A stretch of DNA of 64,000 nt from Chitinophaga oryzae (GTDB lineage Bacteria > Bacteroidota > Bacteroidia > Chitinophagales > Chitinophagaceae). The notes under the pieces were generated by a model that ran no database searches, was not told where the DNA came from, and was given only the letters and a program-made list of their open reading frames with translations. The stretch spans positions 124,001-188,000 of the forward strand of contig NZ_CP051204.2 in assembly GCF_012516375.2 (NCBI RefSeq), written 5' to 3'. The position numbers were made by a program, and so were the translations under genes. Shown here in pieces: positions 44,186 through 54,100 of this stretch (position 1 is its first letter; each line of letters starts with the position of its first letter).

Positions 44186-45445
44186 TTAGAAACGCGGCAG
44201 GGTTATCTCCGGATGTTGCCCCGTAGCCGGGCGCTCGAGGATGTTGCCATATTGCGCGTCTGCGGGCTTAAAACCGCTGGTCCAGAGATAGAACCAGCCA
44301 TTTTCTGCGCCGCCGCCAAAATCCAGCCGGTCTTTTGCTTTGGCAGTTGCGTCATTGGTAAATTTCGCTTTTGTCAGCTCTATCCATTCACCGGTATCGG
44401 TTTTTATCCAGTGATTACCGTAGTACCCTTTTCTGCCCAGGTGACCGTTTTCAAAAGAGAAATTTTCAAGGAAAGAATACAGGTGTCCCATGTATTTACC
44501 GTCTTTCGGCGCACGGAAGCTGGCTATCAGCTTCCACTCCCGGTGTTCCGGCACATAGAAGTAGGCGGTATAGGTGGTGGTGGTACCAGTAGGAACGCTG
44601 TGCATTAAAAAACGGTACGTATCCCCTGCTTTCCAGTTGTATACCCAGTGACTGTGACCGCCGGTGCCCTCGCCGCCGAAACCGCTGGCATATACGCTGT
44701 CGCCCTTGGCCAGCAGCACTACCTGGTCTTCATACTTCACATTGTCGCGCTTGTCCGGCTCACTGCCGGCATCCCATACGGAGAAGATGATCCTTCTTTC
44801 CTCAGGCGAGTTGACCTGCATCCCGAAATAGCCACGATGAAAGCCGCAGGACATAAAGTAGGTGCCTACCTTATCTTCCCCCGCCGGAACTTTTATTTCA
44901 CCATAAAACCACTCTGCATTTTTTCCTTCCGGAATGGGATAGTTGAGGTGTACGGAAGCAGAACGCCGCCATGACTTTGGATTGAACTGAATATCTTTAG
45001 TGGCAGCACCTTCCAGGCTGACACCTTTCACATCAGCATACACTTTACCTGATTTTTCAAGCCCTTTCAACGTCACCGCATAAAACCCTGCTTTTTTGAT
45101 GTTTGTCTCCAGTGCAGGAATAGCTGCGTACTCATTATTGACAGGAATGCTAACTGTTTTGGAAACGCCGTTCAGCGTCACCAGCACTTTGCTGCCTGCG
45201 TCAGATCGGGCCTGTAGCGTGACTTTCAGCTTACCGGTACTGGTGGCGTGAAAATAGAAGTTGACCGTATTTTCATTACCGGTCCAGTTTGTTACTCCTT
45301 TGTGTTCATTGATGTCCACTTTTTTCTCTTCAGGGTCCGCATAGGCGGTAAATCCCGGCAATACTACGGGAGATGATTGCGCCGAAACCTGTTGCACAGC
45401 CAGCAGGCCGGCGAACAAGGCGCAGAAAAGCATATTCTTTTTCAT
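44186..45445 (-). CDS. Secreted DUF5077-DUF3472 protein
   Basis: 419 aa with signal peptide (MKKNMLFCALFAGLLAVQQVSA). Residues about 30-150 are a beta domain of the DUF5077 type (TNWTGNENTVNFYFHATSTGKLKV); about 165-400 fit DUF3472 (SVHLNYPIPEGKNAEWFYGEIKVP...YFMSCGFHRGYFGMQVNS). Such proteins are common in polysaccharide-degrading Bacteroidota and may bind or cut glycans; the activity is unproved. Single gene with its own terminator. Confidence 0.87.
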   Translation of the reverse strand: MKKNMLFCALFAGLLAVQQVSAQSSPVVLPGFTAYADPEEKKVDINEHKGVTNWTGNENTVNFYFHATSTGKLKVTLQARSDAGSKVLVTLNGVSKTVSIPVNNEYAAIPALETNIKKAGFYAVTLKGLEKSGKVYADVKGVSLEGAATKDIQFNPKSWRRSASVHLNYPIPEGKNAEWFYGEIKVPAGEDKVGTYFMSCGFHRGYFGMQVNSPEERRIIFSVWDAGSEPDKRDNVKYEDQVVLLAKGDSVYASGFGGEGTGGHSHWVYNWKAGDTYRFLMHSVPTGTTTTYTAYFYVPEHREWKLIASFRAPKDGKYMGHLYSFLENFSFENGHLGRKGYYGNHWIKTDTGEWIELTKAKFTNDATAKAKDRLDFGGGAENGWFYLWTSGFKPADAQYGNILERPATGQHPEITLPRF

Positions 45446-45731
45446 TGTTCAGGAATTAGTATCAACAAATAAAACAGGGAATCGTCCGAAATGCAACAGG
45501 GGGTGATAAAATATTACACAGGAATGAGATTCCTTTTGTTCTACGGTATGGGAAAAAATATATACAACGGTTATACGACCGCTGGCGCGGGATCCAGGCC
45601 ACTGGCAAGCCGTTCTCACAGGGAACCTTTTTTGTGCAGTGGGGGAAAGAAACGAAATCATGGAATTAGCTGTGCCCGCCAGGGTGCGGTGGAAAAAATG
45701 ATCTGCTTTAATCACGAAAAAAACATGAATT

Positions 45732-46286
45732 ATGGGAACTCAATTGCAGAACAAAAAAGTAGCGGTACTGGTAGCCAACGGATTTGAAGAAGTGGAGCTG
45801 ACTGCGCCGTTGGAAGCATTAAAAGAAGCGGGAGCAAAAGTAGATATCATTTCTCCCGAAAAAGAAAAAGTAAAGGCGTGGGCAGAAAAGGAATGGGGGA
45901 AAGATTACCCGGTAGATAAAAACCTGTCTGATGCCAATGCACAGGACTATGATGCGCTGGTATTGCCCGGTGGTGTGCTGAACCCGGACCAGCTGCGTAT
46001 TAATCAGCAGGCAGTTACTTTTGTCGGTGGTTTCTTTGAAGATGGAAAGCCGATTGCGGCCATTTGTCACGGTCCCTGGACGCTGATCGAAACCGGGGAA
46101 TTAAAAGGTCGCAGGGTCACGTCCTATCCATCCCTGAAAACAGATCTGGAAAATGCCGGAGCTACCTGGACTGATGAGGAGGTAGTGACAGACAACGGGT
46201 TGGTCACCAGCCGTACGCCAAAAGACCTGCCTGCTTTTTGTAAAAAGATGGTAGAAGAGATTGCAGAGGGTGCACATGTTGTGTAA
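45732..46286 (+). CDS. DJ-1/PfpI family protein (YhbO-like)
   Basis: 184 aa, one class I amidotransferase-like domain. The nucleophile Cys sits in AAICHGPW (about 114), with the partner Glu in FEEVELTAPLEAL near residue 18. KDYPVDKNLSDANAQDYDALVLPGG fits the PfpI/YhbO subgroup, linked to stress protection and protein deglycation or hydration of glyoxals. ATG at 45732; upstream frames are shadows. Terminator follows. Confidence 0.93.
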   Translation: MGTQLQNKKVAVLVANGFEEVELTAPLEALKEAGAKVDIISPEKEKVKAWAEKEWGKDYPVDKNLSDANAQDYDALVLPGGVLNPDQLRINQQAVTFVGGFFEDGKPIAAICHGPWTLIETGELKGRRVTSYPSLKTDLENAGATWTDEEVVTDNGLVTSRTPKDLPAFCKKMVEEIAEGAHVV

Positions 46287-46308
46287 TACAACTGTGTTGG
46301 GCACTTGG

Positions 46309-46350
46309 GAAGGAGAAATGCTGCGGCGTTTCTCCTTCTCTATTTTTTAG
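46309..46350 (+). terminator. Terminator after the DJ-1/PfpI gene
   Basis: Stem GAAGGAGAAA/TTTCTCCTTC (46309-46318, 46329-46338) with a T-rich tail; it overlaps the end of rlpA. Confidence 0.82.
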
Positions 46351-46717
46351 GCTTTTTGTATTTGATTTCCACATTTGCCACGCCGGTATTGATCATGCCC
46401 AGTTTCGACGCTGCTTTTTTAGATAGATCGATGATCCTGCCGGGAGCAAAAGGGCCCCTGTCGTTGATCCGCACTTTTACCGAGCGGCCGTTGGCAATGT
46501 TGACCACCTTCACGCGGGTGCCGAAAGGAAGCGTTTTGTGGGCTGCCGTGAGGTGGCGCTGCCGGAACGTTTCCCCGTTGGCAGTGCGTTTCCCGTCAAA
46601 TGAGTCGGCGTAATAAGATGCTTTCCCGTTTTGGGTAACCTTACGGCTACACGCAGTAGTGCTGATGATCAGTGTTGCACAGGCGAGTAACAGGAACGGA
46701 TGTAGTGAAAGTCTCAT
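46340..46717 (-). CDS. rlpA: RlpA-like septal ring lipoprotein
   Basis: 125 aa. Signal peptide with lipobox-like TTAC (Cys23). The rest is one RlpA double-psi beta-barrel domain ([21 protein letters not shown]...[23 protein letters not shown]...[14 protein letters not shown]) without the SPOR domain of the E. coli protein. RlpA family proteins bind or cut denuded peptidoglycan. The catalytic-type Asp (NDRGPF) and His ([10 protein letters not shown]) are present. Confidence 0.92.
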   Translation of the reverse strand: MRLSLHPFLLLACATLIISTTACSRKVTQNGKASYYADSFDGKRTANGETFRQRHLTAAHKTLPFGTRVKVVNIANGRSVKVRINDRGPFAPGRIIDLSKKAASKLGMINTGVANVEIKYKKPKK

Positions 46718-46862
46718 AAATAGGCCGCGGTTTAGTGGTATAAATATAGAAATATTTTCTGATGGGTGAACAGGCCCGTTTATTGAGCCATTGCAGGCTT
46801 AAACAAAGTGTGAACACCGTTGTTTTTTTAAAACACATCCTGAAAAAAATAAAAACATATTT

Positions 46863-48599
46863 ATGGGAAAATCAGTTGCCGACCAATTAGTAGAGATGCT
46901 GGCGGATGCCGGTATTAAACGTATTTATGCTGTTACGGGAGATAGTTTAAACCATATTAACGACGCTGTGCGCAGAGATGGCCGTATTCAATGGATACAT
47001 GTGCGCCATGAAGAAGTGGGCGCCTATGCCGCCGGTGCGGAAGCACAGTTAAACGGCCTTGCCTGTTGCGCCGGCAGCAGCGGTCCGGGGCACGTGCACC
47101 TGATCAACGGGTTATATGACGCCCATCGTTCCGGCGCGCCCGTTATAGCCATTGCTTCCACCTGTGCCACTCATGAATTTGGCAGTGATTATTTCCAGGA
47201 GACCAATACCATTAAATTATTCGCAGACTGCAGCCATTACAACCAGGTGGCCAATACGCCGGCCCAGGCCCCGCGTATGTTGCAGGCGGCGCTGCAACAT
47301 GCCGTGCATAAAAAAGGCGTGGCCGTGCTGGGGTTGCCGGGCGATGTGGCGTCGGCCGACGCGGAAAATATAAGCACTTCCTTGAAATTATACCGGCCAT
47401 CAGCGGTGCTGCGGCCTACAGAGAAGGAACTACAGCAGCTGGCAGCGCTGCTGCAATCAGCCGGCAAAGTGGCGATCTATTGCGGGCTGGGCGCCACGGC
47501 TGCTCATGACGAGGTGGTGACGCTGGCCTCCCTGCTTAAAGCACCGGTAGGATATTCTTTCCGCGCTAAAATGGGCATTGAATACGATAATCCCAACGAA
47601 GTAGGCATGACCGGGCTGCTGGGACTGGCATCCGCTTACAAAAGCATGCACGAAGCGGATGTAGTGCTACTGTTGGGGACCGATTTCCCGTATACACCGT
47701 TTATGCCGGAAAATGCGAAGATCGTACAGATCGATAACCAACCGGAAAAGCTGGGCCGCCGCGCTTCCCTGGAAATGGGCCTCTGCGGCGATATCGGGCC
47801 CACCCTGCAGGCGCTGATGCTCCTGATACAGGAAAAGAAAGACCGGAAGTTCCTGGATACCATGCTGGAATTTCACGAAGAGGTAAAACGGAAGCTGGAT
47901 ACTTATGTGGAGGACCGCGGTAAGGAAGAAGCGATCAGCCCGGAGTATGTGGCTACTGTCATCAGCCGGCTGGCGGCAAACGACGCCATTTTCACTGTCG
48001 ATACCGGTATGACCAATGTATGGACCGCCCGCTATATCGCTGCTACCGGCAAACGTACGTTGTTAGGGTCTTTTAACCACGGCTCCATGGCTAACGCCAT
48101 GCCGCAGGCCATCGGCGCTGCTCTGTGCCAGCCTGGCCGGGAGGTTTACGCCCTTTGTGGCGACGGCGGCCTGACCATGCTGCTGGGCGATCTGATGACC
48201 ATCCGGCAGTATAACCTTCCGGTTAAAGTGATCGTTTTCAACAACCGCGCTTTGGGCATGGTGAAGCTGGAAATGGAAGTCGCAGGGCTGCCCGACTGGC
48301 AGACAGACATGGTGAACCCCGATTTTGAGGGAGTGGCTACAGCAATGGGTTTTACCGCATTCACTATCCGTACGCCGGACGAAGTGGAGCCAGTGCTGAC
48401 CCGGGTGAAGGATGCTTCCGGGCCTGTGCTGGTCAATATTTTCACGAACCCTGCTTCGCTGGCCATGCCACCGAAGATAGAGTTTGAACAGATGAAAGGA
48501 TACGCTTTGTGGATGGGGAAACTGATACTGGGAGGAAGGTTGGATGACGTGCTGGAAGCAGTGAAGTCAAACTATAAGCATATCAAAGACGTGTTGTAG
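46863..48599 (+). CDS. poxB: Pyruvate dehydrogenase (quinone), PoxB type
   Basis: 578 aa, the usual length. TPP and FAD enzyme that oxidises pyruvate to acetate and CO2 and passes electrons to quinone. The catalytic Glu is in VRHEEVGAYAAG (about 49); the TPP motif is GDGGLTMLLGDLMTIRQYNLPVKVIVFNN (about 437-465), written here as GDGG...NN. The C-terminal amphipathic membrane-binding region (MKGYALWMGKLILGGRLDDV) supports PoxB over acetolactate synthase. Single gene; its stop abuts a perfect 40-bp inverted repeat. Confidence 0.92.
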   Translation: MGKSVADQLVEMLADAGIKRIYAVTGDSLNHINDAVRRDGRIQWIHVRHEEVGAYAAGAEAQLNGLACCAGSSGPGHVHLINGLYDAHRSGAPVIAIASTCATHEFGSDYFQETNTIKLFADCSHYNQVANTPAQAPRMLQAALQHAVHKKGVAVLGLPGDVASADAENISTSLKLYRPSAVLRPTEKELQQLAALLQSAGKVAIYCGLGATAAHDEVVTLASLLKAPVGYSFRAKMGIEYDNPNEVGMTGLLGLASAYKSMHEADVVLLLGTDFPYTPFMPENAKIVQIDNQPEKLGRRASLEMGLCGDIGPTLQALMLLIQEKKDRKFLDTMLEFHEEVKRKLDTYVEDRGKEEAISPEYVATVISRLAANDAIFTVDTGMTNVWTARYIAATGKRTLLGSFNHGSMANAMPQAIGAALCQPGREVYALCGDGGLTMLLGDLMTIRQYNLPVKVIVFNNRALGMVKLEMEVAGLPDWQTDMVNPDFEGVATAMGFTAFTIRTPDEVEPVLTRVKDASGPVLVNIFTNPASLAMPPKIEFEQMKGYALWMGKLILGGRLDDVLEAVKSNYKHIKDVL

Positions 48600-48601
48600 A
48601 C

Positions 48602-48718
48602 AATTACGAATTACGGATTACGAATTACGAATTGAGGGCTTTCATATGGAGCGGTTAATAAATAAACGCCCAATAAAGAAGCCCTCAATTCGTAATTCGT
48701 AATCCGTAATTCGTAATT
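48602..48718. repeat. Perfect 40-bp inverted repeat of AATTACG-type words
   Basis: Left arm 48602-48641 and right arm 48679-48718 are exact reverse complements, 37-nt loop. The outer 32 bp of each arm are degenerate AATTACG repeats; the inner 8 bp read GAGGGCTT/AAGCCCTC. It fills the space between convergent poxB and tamL. Same family as 8864-8968. Confidence 0.95.
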
Positions 48719-48719
48719 C

Positions 48720-51182
48720 CTAAAAGGGGTAACCGATGGCGATATTCAGTATCAGGTTTTTCTTTCGCCAGTCAGGGTCTCCGAAATTAATCTTGTCGAA
48801 CACCCATCTTTCTTTTGGCGGGAGATAAGGTATGCGGAAAGGTGTTGCGATATCGAACCGCACGACCACTATAGATGCGTCTATACGCAGGCCGATACCA
48901 CCGCCTACGGCAATTTGCCGGTAGAACGAGTCCAGTTTAAACTGACTGCCTGGTTTTTCCGGGACCTGTTTTTGCAGCCAGATATTACCGGCGTCTATAA
49001 AGGCCGCGAAGTTAAACACGCTGGCGATGTGTATGCGTACTTCCGAGTTAAATTCCAGTTTAATGTCACCTGCTTCATTGGCGAGCAATGCAGCCGTGTC
49101 CTGTGCTTTGTTATAGTAAGAGCCGGGGCCGAGCGTGCGTGCCCTGAAAGCGCGTATGCTGCTGCTACCACCGGTAAAGAACTGTTTGACGAAAGGCAGT
49201 GTTTGTGAATTGCCGTAAGGCAGGCCATAGCCGATAAAGAGGCGGTTCACCCATTGTTTACCCTTGCCTATCTGCCAATAGTGGCGGCCTTCCAGGGAGA
49301 AACGTTCGTATTGGGCGAACGGGTTTTTCAGGATGTTTTTTGTACCAGAATCGCTTTTGGGAATAACCAGTCCTGCGATGTTCCCCGATATATCCACGTT
49401 GCCGCTGAGATAGAAGCTGTGGATACGGTTAGCCGTCTGGTTATTGAATGTGATGGTATAGTTTCCTCCCAGGATAAATTGTTTTTCGATAGAGGCCCGC
49501 TGGCTGGGATCGTTTTTGAGAATACTGTCGTATGCCGCTGTGGTCTTGGTGGGCAGCACGTAAGTCACCGCAACGGGGGCGAAAGCATGATTCAGGTAAG
49601 CCGTCTTCTGCCACAGGTATTGTAACTGCAGCGTGTAGGCGTTTAGGTTATAAAGATCTGCCCGGCTATACAGTTCATAGCTGGCGCTCATACGGGTACG
49701 AGGCACGTAGGGTGTACGGATATTCAGCCGGAAGGGCGTGAGGAAGCGCGGGAAAGTCACCGCTACTTCCGCACCGAGGCTGTAGGAATTGGAGCCACCG
49801 GCGCGTTTGTTGCCTGTTTGCCATTCCATCCCGCCGTGGAGCCCTATCTCCAAAGCGGTAGCAGAGTGCAGCCAGTTACGGTTCTTCGCTGTAATACGGG
49901 CTTCTGAACCGATAAATCCGTTGGACTTGGAGGTGCCGCGTAACTCTGTCTGGAGGGAGCGCCGTTTGTAGGGCGTAAGATAGAATTTCGCGTCGAGCCA
50001 GCCGCTGTCGAGCGCTACTTTGTTATTCACCATGGCGCGGTAGGTGCCGGCCAGGGCGGTATCGCGGCGATAGGTGCTGTCGGCGGCAGCGTTGCGTTTC
50101 ACGAAGCGGGGCGCGGTGGTATCGCGTGCCGGTGCAGGGGTATTGGGACTGCCGCCGGTGATGTTATGTCGTGAAGTGTCTCTCACCGGACGGAAAGTAC
50201 CTTTTACAAATTTGAATACACCGAGATTGATCAGGCGTTGCAGCGTGATATTGTGGGAGCTCAGGCGGTAAAGGCTGTCCGGCCGGAGGAATACGGAGCG
50301 TTCGAATACAATCGGTTTAAAGCGTTTGGCGGAATCGATGATATACATGCCCCGGTAGTATACCGGTGTGCCTGTGGTGGATTGCGCTTCGTTGTCCAGT
50401 GAATAATCCGGAAAGAGGCTGATATCGTGCATCCGGTAGGGCCGCAGCGCCACCAGTGGCGTATTGTCTTTTATCTTCAGGAACAGGTCTACCGTGCCGT
50501 TATTGGTGGTATCTGCCTGTACCAGCAGGTAGTCGGGCGTAAAGTAATAGTATCCCTGTTCTTTCAGTGCGGCGTGTATGCGTTCCCGTTCAGCCCTGAT
50601 AGAGTCCAGCGAATAAGGTTTTCCTACTATCAGCGAGCTTTTGTGATACGTTTGGGTCACTGTACGGCCAATGGCGCTACTGTCTGTCAGGTAGGCAACG
50701 CTTTTGATGGTATACCGGTGATTGGGCACTGCTTCATAACGAATAGATGCCTTTTTGCTGCCGGAGTTTTTTACGGCGGAGGAAACTGCCGCCTGGAAGT
50801 AGCCGTTGTCCACCAGGTATCCTTCCAGCACCTCACCGGTGTAATCGGGTTTAGCCTGGCTTAGCAGTACCGGCGGCTCACCCCATTTTTTGCGAAGCAG
50901 GTAGTTGAGCCCTTTGCCTTTGGGTTCGTGGCCCATATTATACAGCCACAGCTTAATAGGCATGCCGAGGAATTTCCGGTTGGTATTGGGCCGTATTCTT
51001 TTCTTCAGGCCCTCGCTGAGTGAACCGTAATCTTTGGGTTGTTTTCCTTTCCAGGCTACAGTGCTGCCGGTGTACAGGCGGTCGCCTTCGGGCACGGTAC
51101 GGGTAGTGCTGCAGGAGCTGATAGCCAGGAATCCCAGGCATAATGTGATACAACAGATGATATAGCTATTTCCCTTCTGCAT
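48720..51182 (-). CDS. tamL: BamA/TamA-superfamily outer-membrane lipoprotein (TamL)
   Basis: 820 aa. Lipobox ISSC (Cys24), POTRA-like repeats (about 40-300: GEVLEGYLVDNGYFQA, KPYSLDSIRAERERIHAALKEQGYYYF) and a C-terminal 16-strand barrel with the BamA-type loop-6 motif area (FTGGSSSIRAFRARTLGPGSY) and IGYPF at the end. The lipidated variant of TamA is typical of Bacteroidota. Its ATG overlaps the tamB stop by one base, supporting a TamB-TamL machine for outer-membrane assembly. Confidence 0.9.
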   Translation of the reverse strand: MQKGNSYIICCITLCLGFLAISSCSTTRTVPEGDRLYTGSTVAWKGKQPKDYGSLSEGLKKRIRPNTNRKFLGMPIKLWLYNMGHEPKGKGLNYLLRKKWGEPPVLLSQAKPDYTGEVLEGYLVDNGYFQAAVSSAVKNSGSKKASIRYEAVPNHRYTIKSVAYLTDSSAIGRTVTQTYHKSSLIVGKPYSLDSIRAERERIHAALKEQGYYYFTPDYLLVQADTTNNGTVDLFLKIKDNTPLVALRPYRMHDISLFPDYSLDNEAQSTTGTPVYYRGMYIIDSAKRFKPIVFERSVFLRPDSLYRLSSHNITLQRLINLGVFKFVKGTFRPVRDTSRHNITGGSPNTPAPARDTTAPRFVKRNAAADSTYRRDTALAGTYRAMVNNKVALDSGWLDAKFYLTPYKRRSLQTELRGTSKSNGFIGSEARITAKNRNWLHSATALEIGLHGGMEWQTGNKRAGGSNSYSLGAEVAVTFPRFLTPFRLNIRTPYVPRTRMSASYELYSRADLYNLNAYTLQLQYLWQKTAYLNHAFAPVAVTYVLPTKTTAAYDSILKNDPSQRASIEKQFILGGNYTITFNNQTANRIHSFYLSGNVDISGNIAGLVIPKSDSGTKNILKNPFAQYERFSLEGRHYWQIGKGKQWVNRLFIGYGLPYGNSQTLPFVKQFFTGGSSSIRAFRARTLGPGSYYNKAQDTAALLANEAGDIKLEFNSEVRIHIASVFNFAAFIDAGNIWLQKQVPEKPGSQFKLDSFYRQIAVGGGIGLRIDASIVVVRFDIATPFRIPYLPPKERWVFDKINFGDPDWRKKNLILNIAIGYPF

Positions 51183-54100
51183 TACTTGTTTTTGTTTGAT
51201 TCATCTTGCGCTGCCCGCTTTTTCTTTTTTTCGTCGCGCAGGCGTTCTTTTCTGGCTTCCCTTTTAGAACGTTGCAATATCTCTCTGAATTCGTCATAAT
51301 CCATTACCAGCATAAACGCTACGCCGGTTTCGGTGTATTGGCCCTGGATAACCGTCTGGTTATCGTTGCGCTGATATACCCTGAGACGGTACCTGCCGTC
51401 ACGGCTTAATTTGTATTCGATAGAGATATCCCCTACCAGCGAGCTGGCATTCTGGGTGTTGCCGGTAAGCATGATATTGGAACCAACGGAAACGGTTAAA
51501 CGATCATTGAACAATTTCTTGGACGCACCGATATTGAGGTTGGTGGTTTCCTGTGCGGAACCGGAGGAGTAGTCTTCCTTGCTTTGCAGATCGAAGTTGA
51601 GGTCCACGCCTTTGATGAGGTTACCGGCGAGGTTATTCAGCTGTTGCGACAGGATCTTGCTCACGCTGTTACGGGCTGCCTGTCCTACCGCGCCACCGCC
51701 GCCGTCGAGGGTAGACATGGGATCGTCCGGAATGAAGGTATTGAGCACCAGGAGGCCCATTACCTGTTTATTCAGCTCGGAAGGCACCTGGTTGATCTGT
51801 TTGATGCGGTTGTAAGGCATGCCATTAAAGGCGTTCCTTTCTCTTTCGGGCATATCGAGCTGGAAGCTGATATCCGGCTTCAGCAGGCTGCCCTGTATTT
51901 TGAGATATACTTCAAACGGAATGCGTTGTTTATAGGTATTGCGTTGTTCTGCTGTCATACCGCCGAGTTGGTCCTGTACCAGGTCGATGGCGGGGGCATT
52001 GACAGTATATTTGGCGGTGATGTCCAGGTCTGCGGCCATGGCATCGCCGTTGAAGGAGATGAAGCTGCCTTTCTGGATATCGAAAGAGCGTTTGATCAGC
52101 TGGTTGAGCGACATTTCATATTTACCTTCTGAGATCTCGTAACGGCCGGTGATGCTCATTTTGCTGGATGGATCGAGGGTGGCGTTCAGGTTGGCGGTAC
52201 CTTTTGCCTGTACGAAGTCGCCGTTGGCCTGGTCGATAATGATCTTCAGCACCGACTCGGGAGTGATTTCCACGTTACCGGAGAAGAACATGCCTTTGAG
52301 CCTGGGATTGCTGTATTTGGCACTGTCCTGTTTGGCCAGCAGCGCGCTGTCGATCGGGTGATCGCGGTCAATGAATTCCACTACCCCTTCCCTGTCGGCC
52401 AGTCCGGGTTCTTCCTGCGGCAGCATAACGGTGACACTGGATTTGTCGCGCAGTTTAACATTGGCGTCTACACGGGGCAGGTCGAGGGAGCCGCGCACGG
52501 TGACTTTACTGTCTATAAAGGCTGGCCCGTAGATCCATTGGTCCTGGTTCTGCTGTTTGCCGAGGGCCATGAAGTTTTCGGCGTTGATGCTCAGGTTGAA
52601 CCCGTATTTGATAAAGTCGGAAGTGTTGATGCGGCCGTTCACCACCATTTCATTGTTAAGGCTGTCGGCCACTACCAGGTTGTTAAGCAGGATGCCTTTT
52701 TCATCGATCACGATGTCTTCATCGGGCAGGTGAAGATTGCTGCCGATGAAGCTGATGATGCCGCCGGCGTTATTGAAGTGCATACTGCCTCTTACTGCTG
52801 GTTGGCTGGCGGTGCCGGAGATGTCGAATTTACCGGTGGCTTCGCCATACATATGGGTGACGCTGCCCATGGTGAAAGGCTCGAGGGAGGCCATCTGCAG
52901 ATTGGCGATGTTCACCTGGGCATTGATGGTGCTGTCGTAGGTACCGGTGATGGTAACGTCGTTGTTGTCGCCTTTGAGCGCAGCGTCCAGTTTATACGCA
53001 TTGGGAGCGGTACTTTCAGCTGTCGCCGTGAGGGTGCCCAGCGGCGCTGTTTTCACCGTGAGGCTGTCTACTTTCAGCCGGGCGTGTATAAGCGGTTGGG
53101 TGTTCCAGTGACGCACTACGGCGTCTGCGTTGAGCAGGCCGTTGGCCAGCAGGGTGTCGGTAGCGAGCATACCGGTGATAGTGGCCAGCTGGAAGTTGCT
53201 GACTTTCGCCTGCAGGGCGGGCACGCCGGAAGTATCTGCCTGTGTATTGATTTGTATGGACTGATCACCGTAGGACAGCTTTATATTGGCGGTGTCCGGG
53301 CCGCCGTTTTTGATGCGGAAAATGTTGTTTTCCGCCACGTTCCAGGCTTGTTTGTTCAGCAGCAGGTCTGGTTTGAGCACCAGCTGCATCATATTGTCCG
53401 GCAGGAAAGTAAAGATGCCGCCGAGGCGATATTTAGGCTGCCGTTTGATATCGTCCATAAGCAGGCCGAAGTCCACCACGCCGGTGTTGGCTTTGGCGGA
53501 TAAAACCGTATGATAAAGCGGGAATGACGGATGTTTCATGTCTGCGATAGACACATACGTTTGGAGGGTAGTGTCTACAATGCGGGCGTACAGGCGAAGG
53601 CTGTCTACCTGGATAGAGTCATAGTTCACTTTCGGCAGGTTCGCTTTGACGAACAGCAGGCTGCTGTCGCTGTTGAGGCGGCCGGCGATGTCCATGGGCA
53701 CTTCCATGCGGATGCCTGGTATGAGCGGTTCCAGCGTATGTGGTACCTGCAGCGCTGCGGCAAATTCCAGGTACTGCCCGGGAGGAACGACTACGATACG
53801 GCCTGAATCGGCCGGTTTCAGCGGTTTCATGATGATCTGGCTGAAAGCGTTGCCGATTTTGGTATAATCCATGCGTCCCTGTGCTGTTACCGGGCCAAAA
53901 GGACTTTTCAGCGTAATGTATTGGAGGCTGTCGTAGTGGGCGTTGAGCGCAATGGTGTCCAGCGGCACCACATGGTCTTTGGTAGCCACCTGCCAGCCGG
54001 TGAGTAATGCGGCCCCTTCCAGCCGCTGTGGCTCCAGGCTGCTGAAGTCAGCGTCCAGGTTGCCTTTGATGGTCAGCGGTTCTGTGTACCAGTGAGTGGT

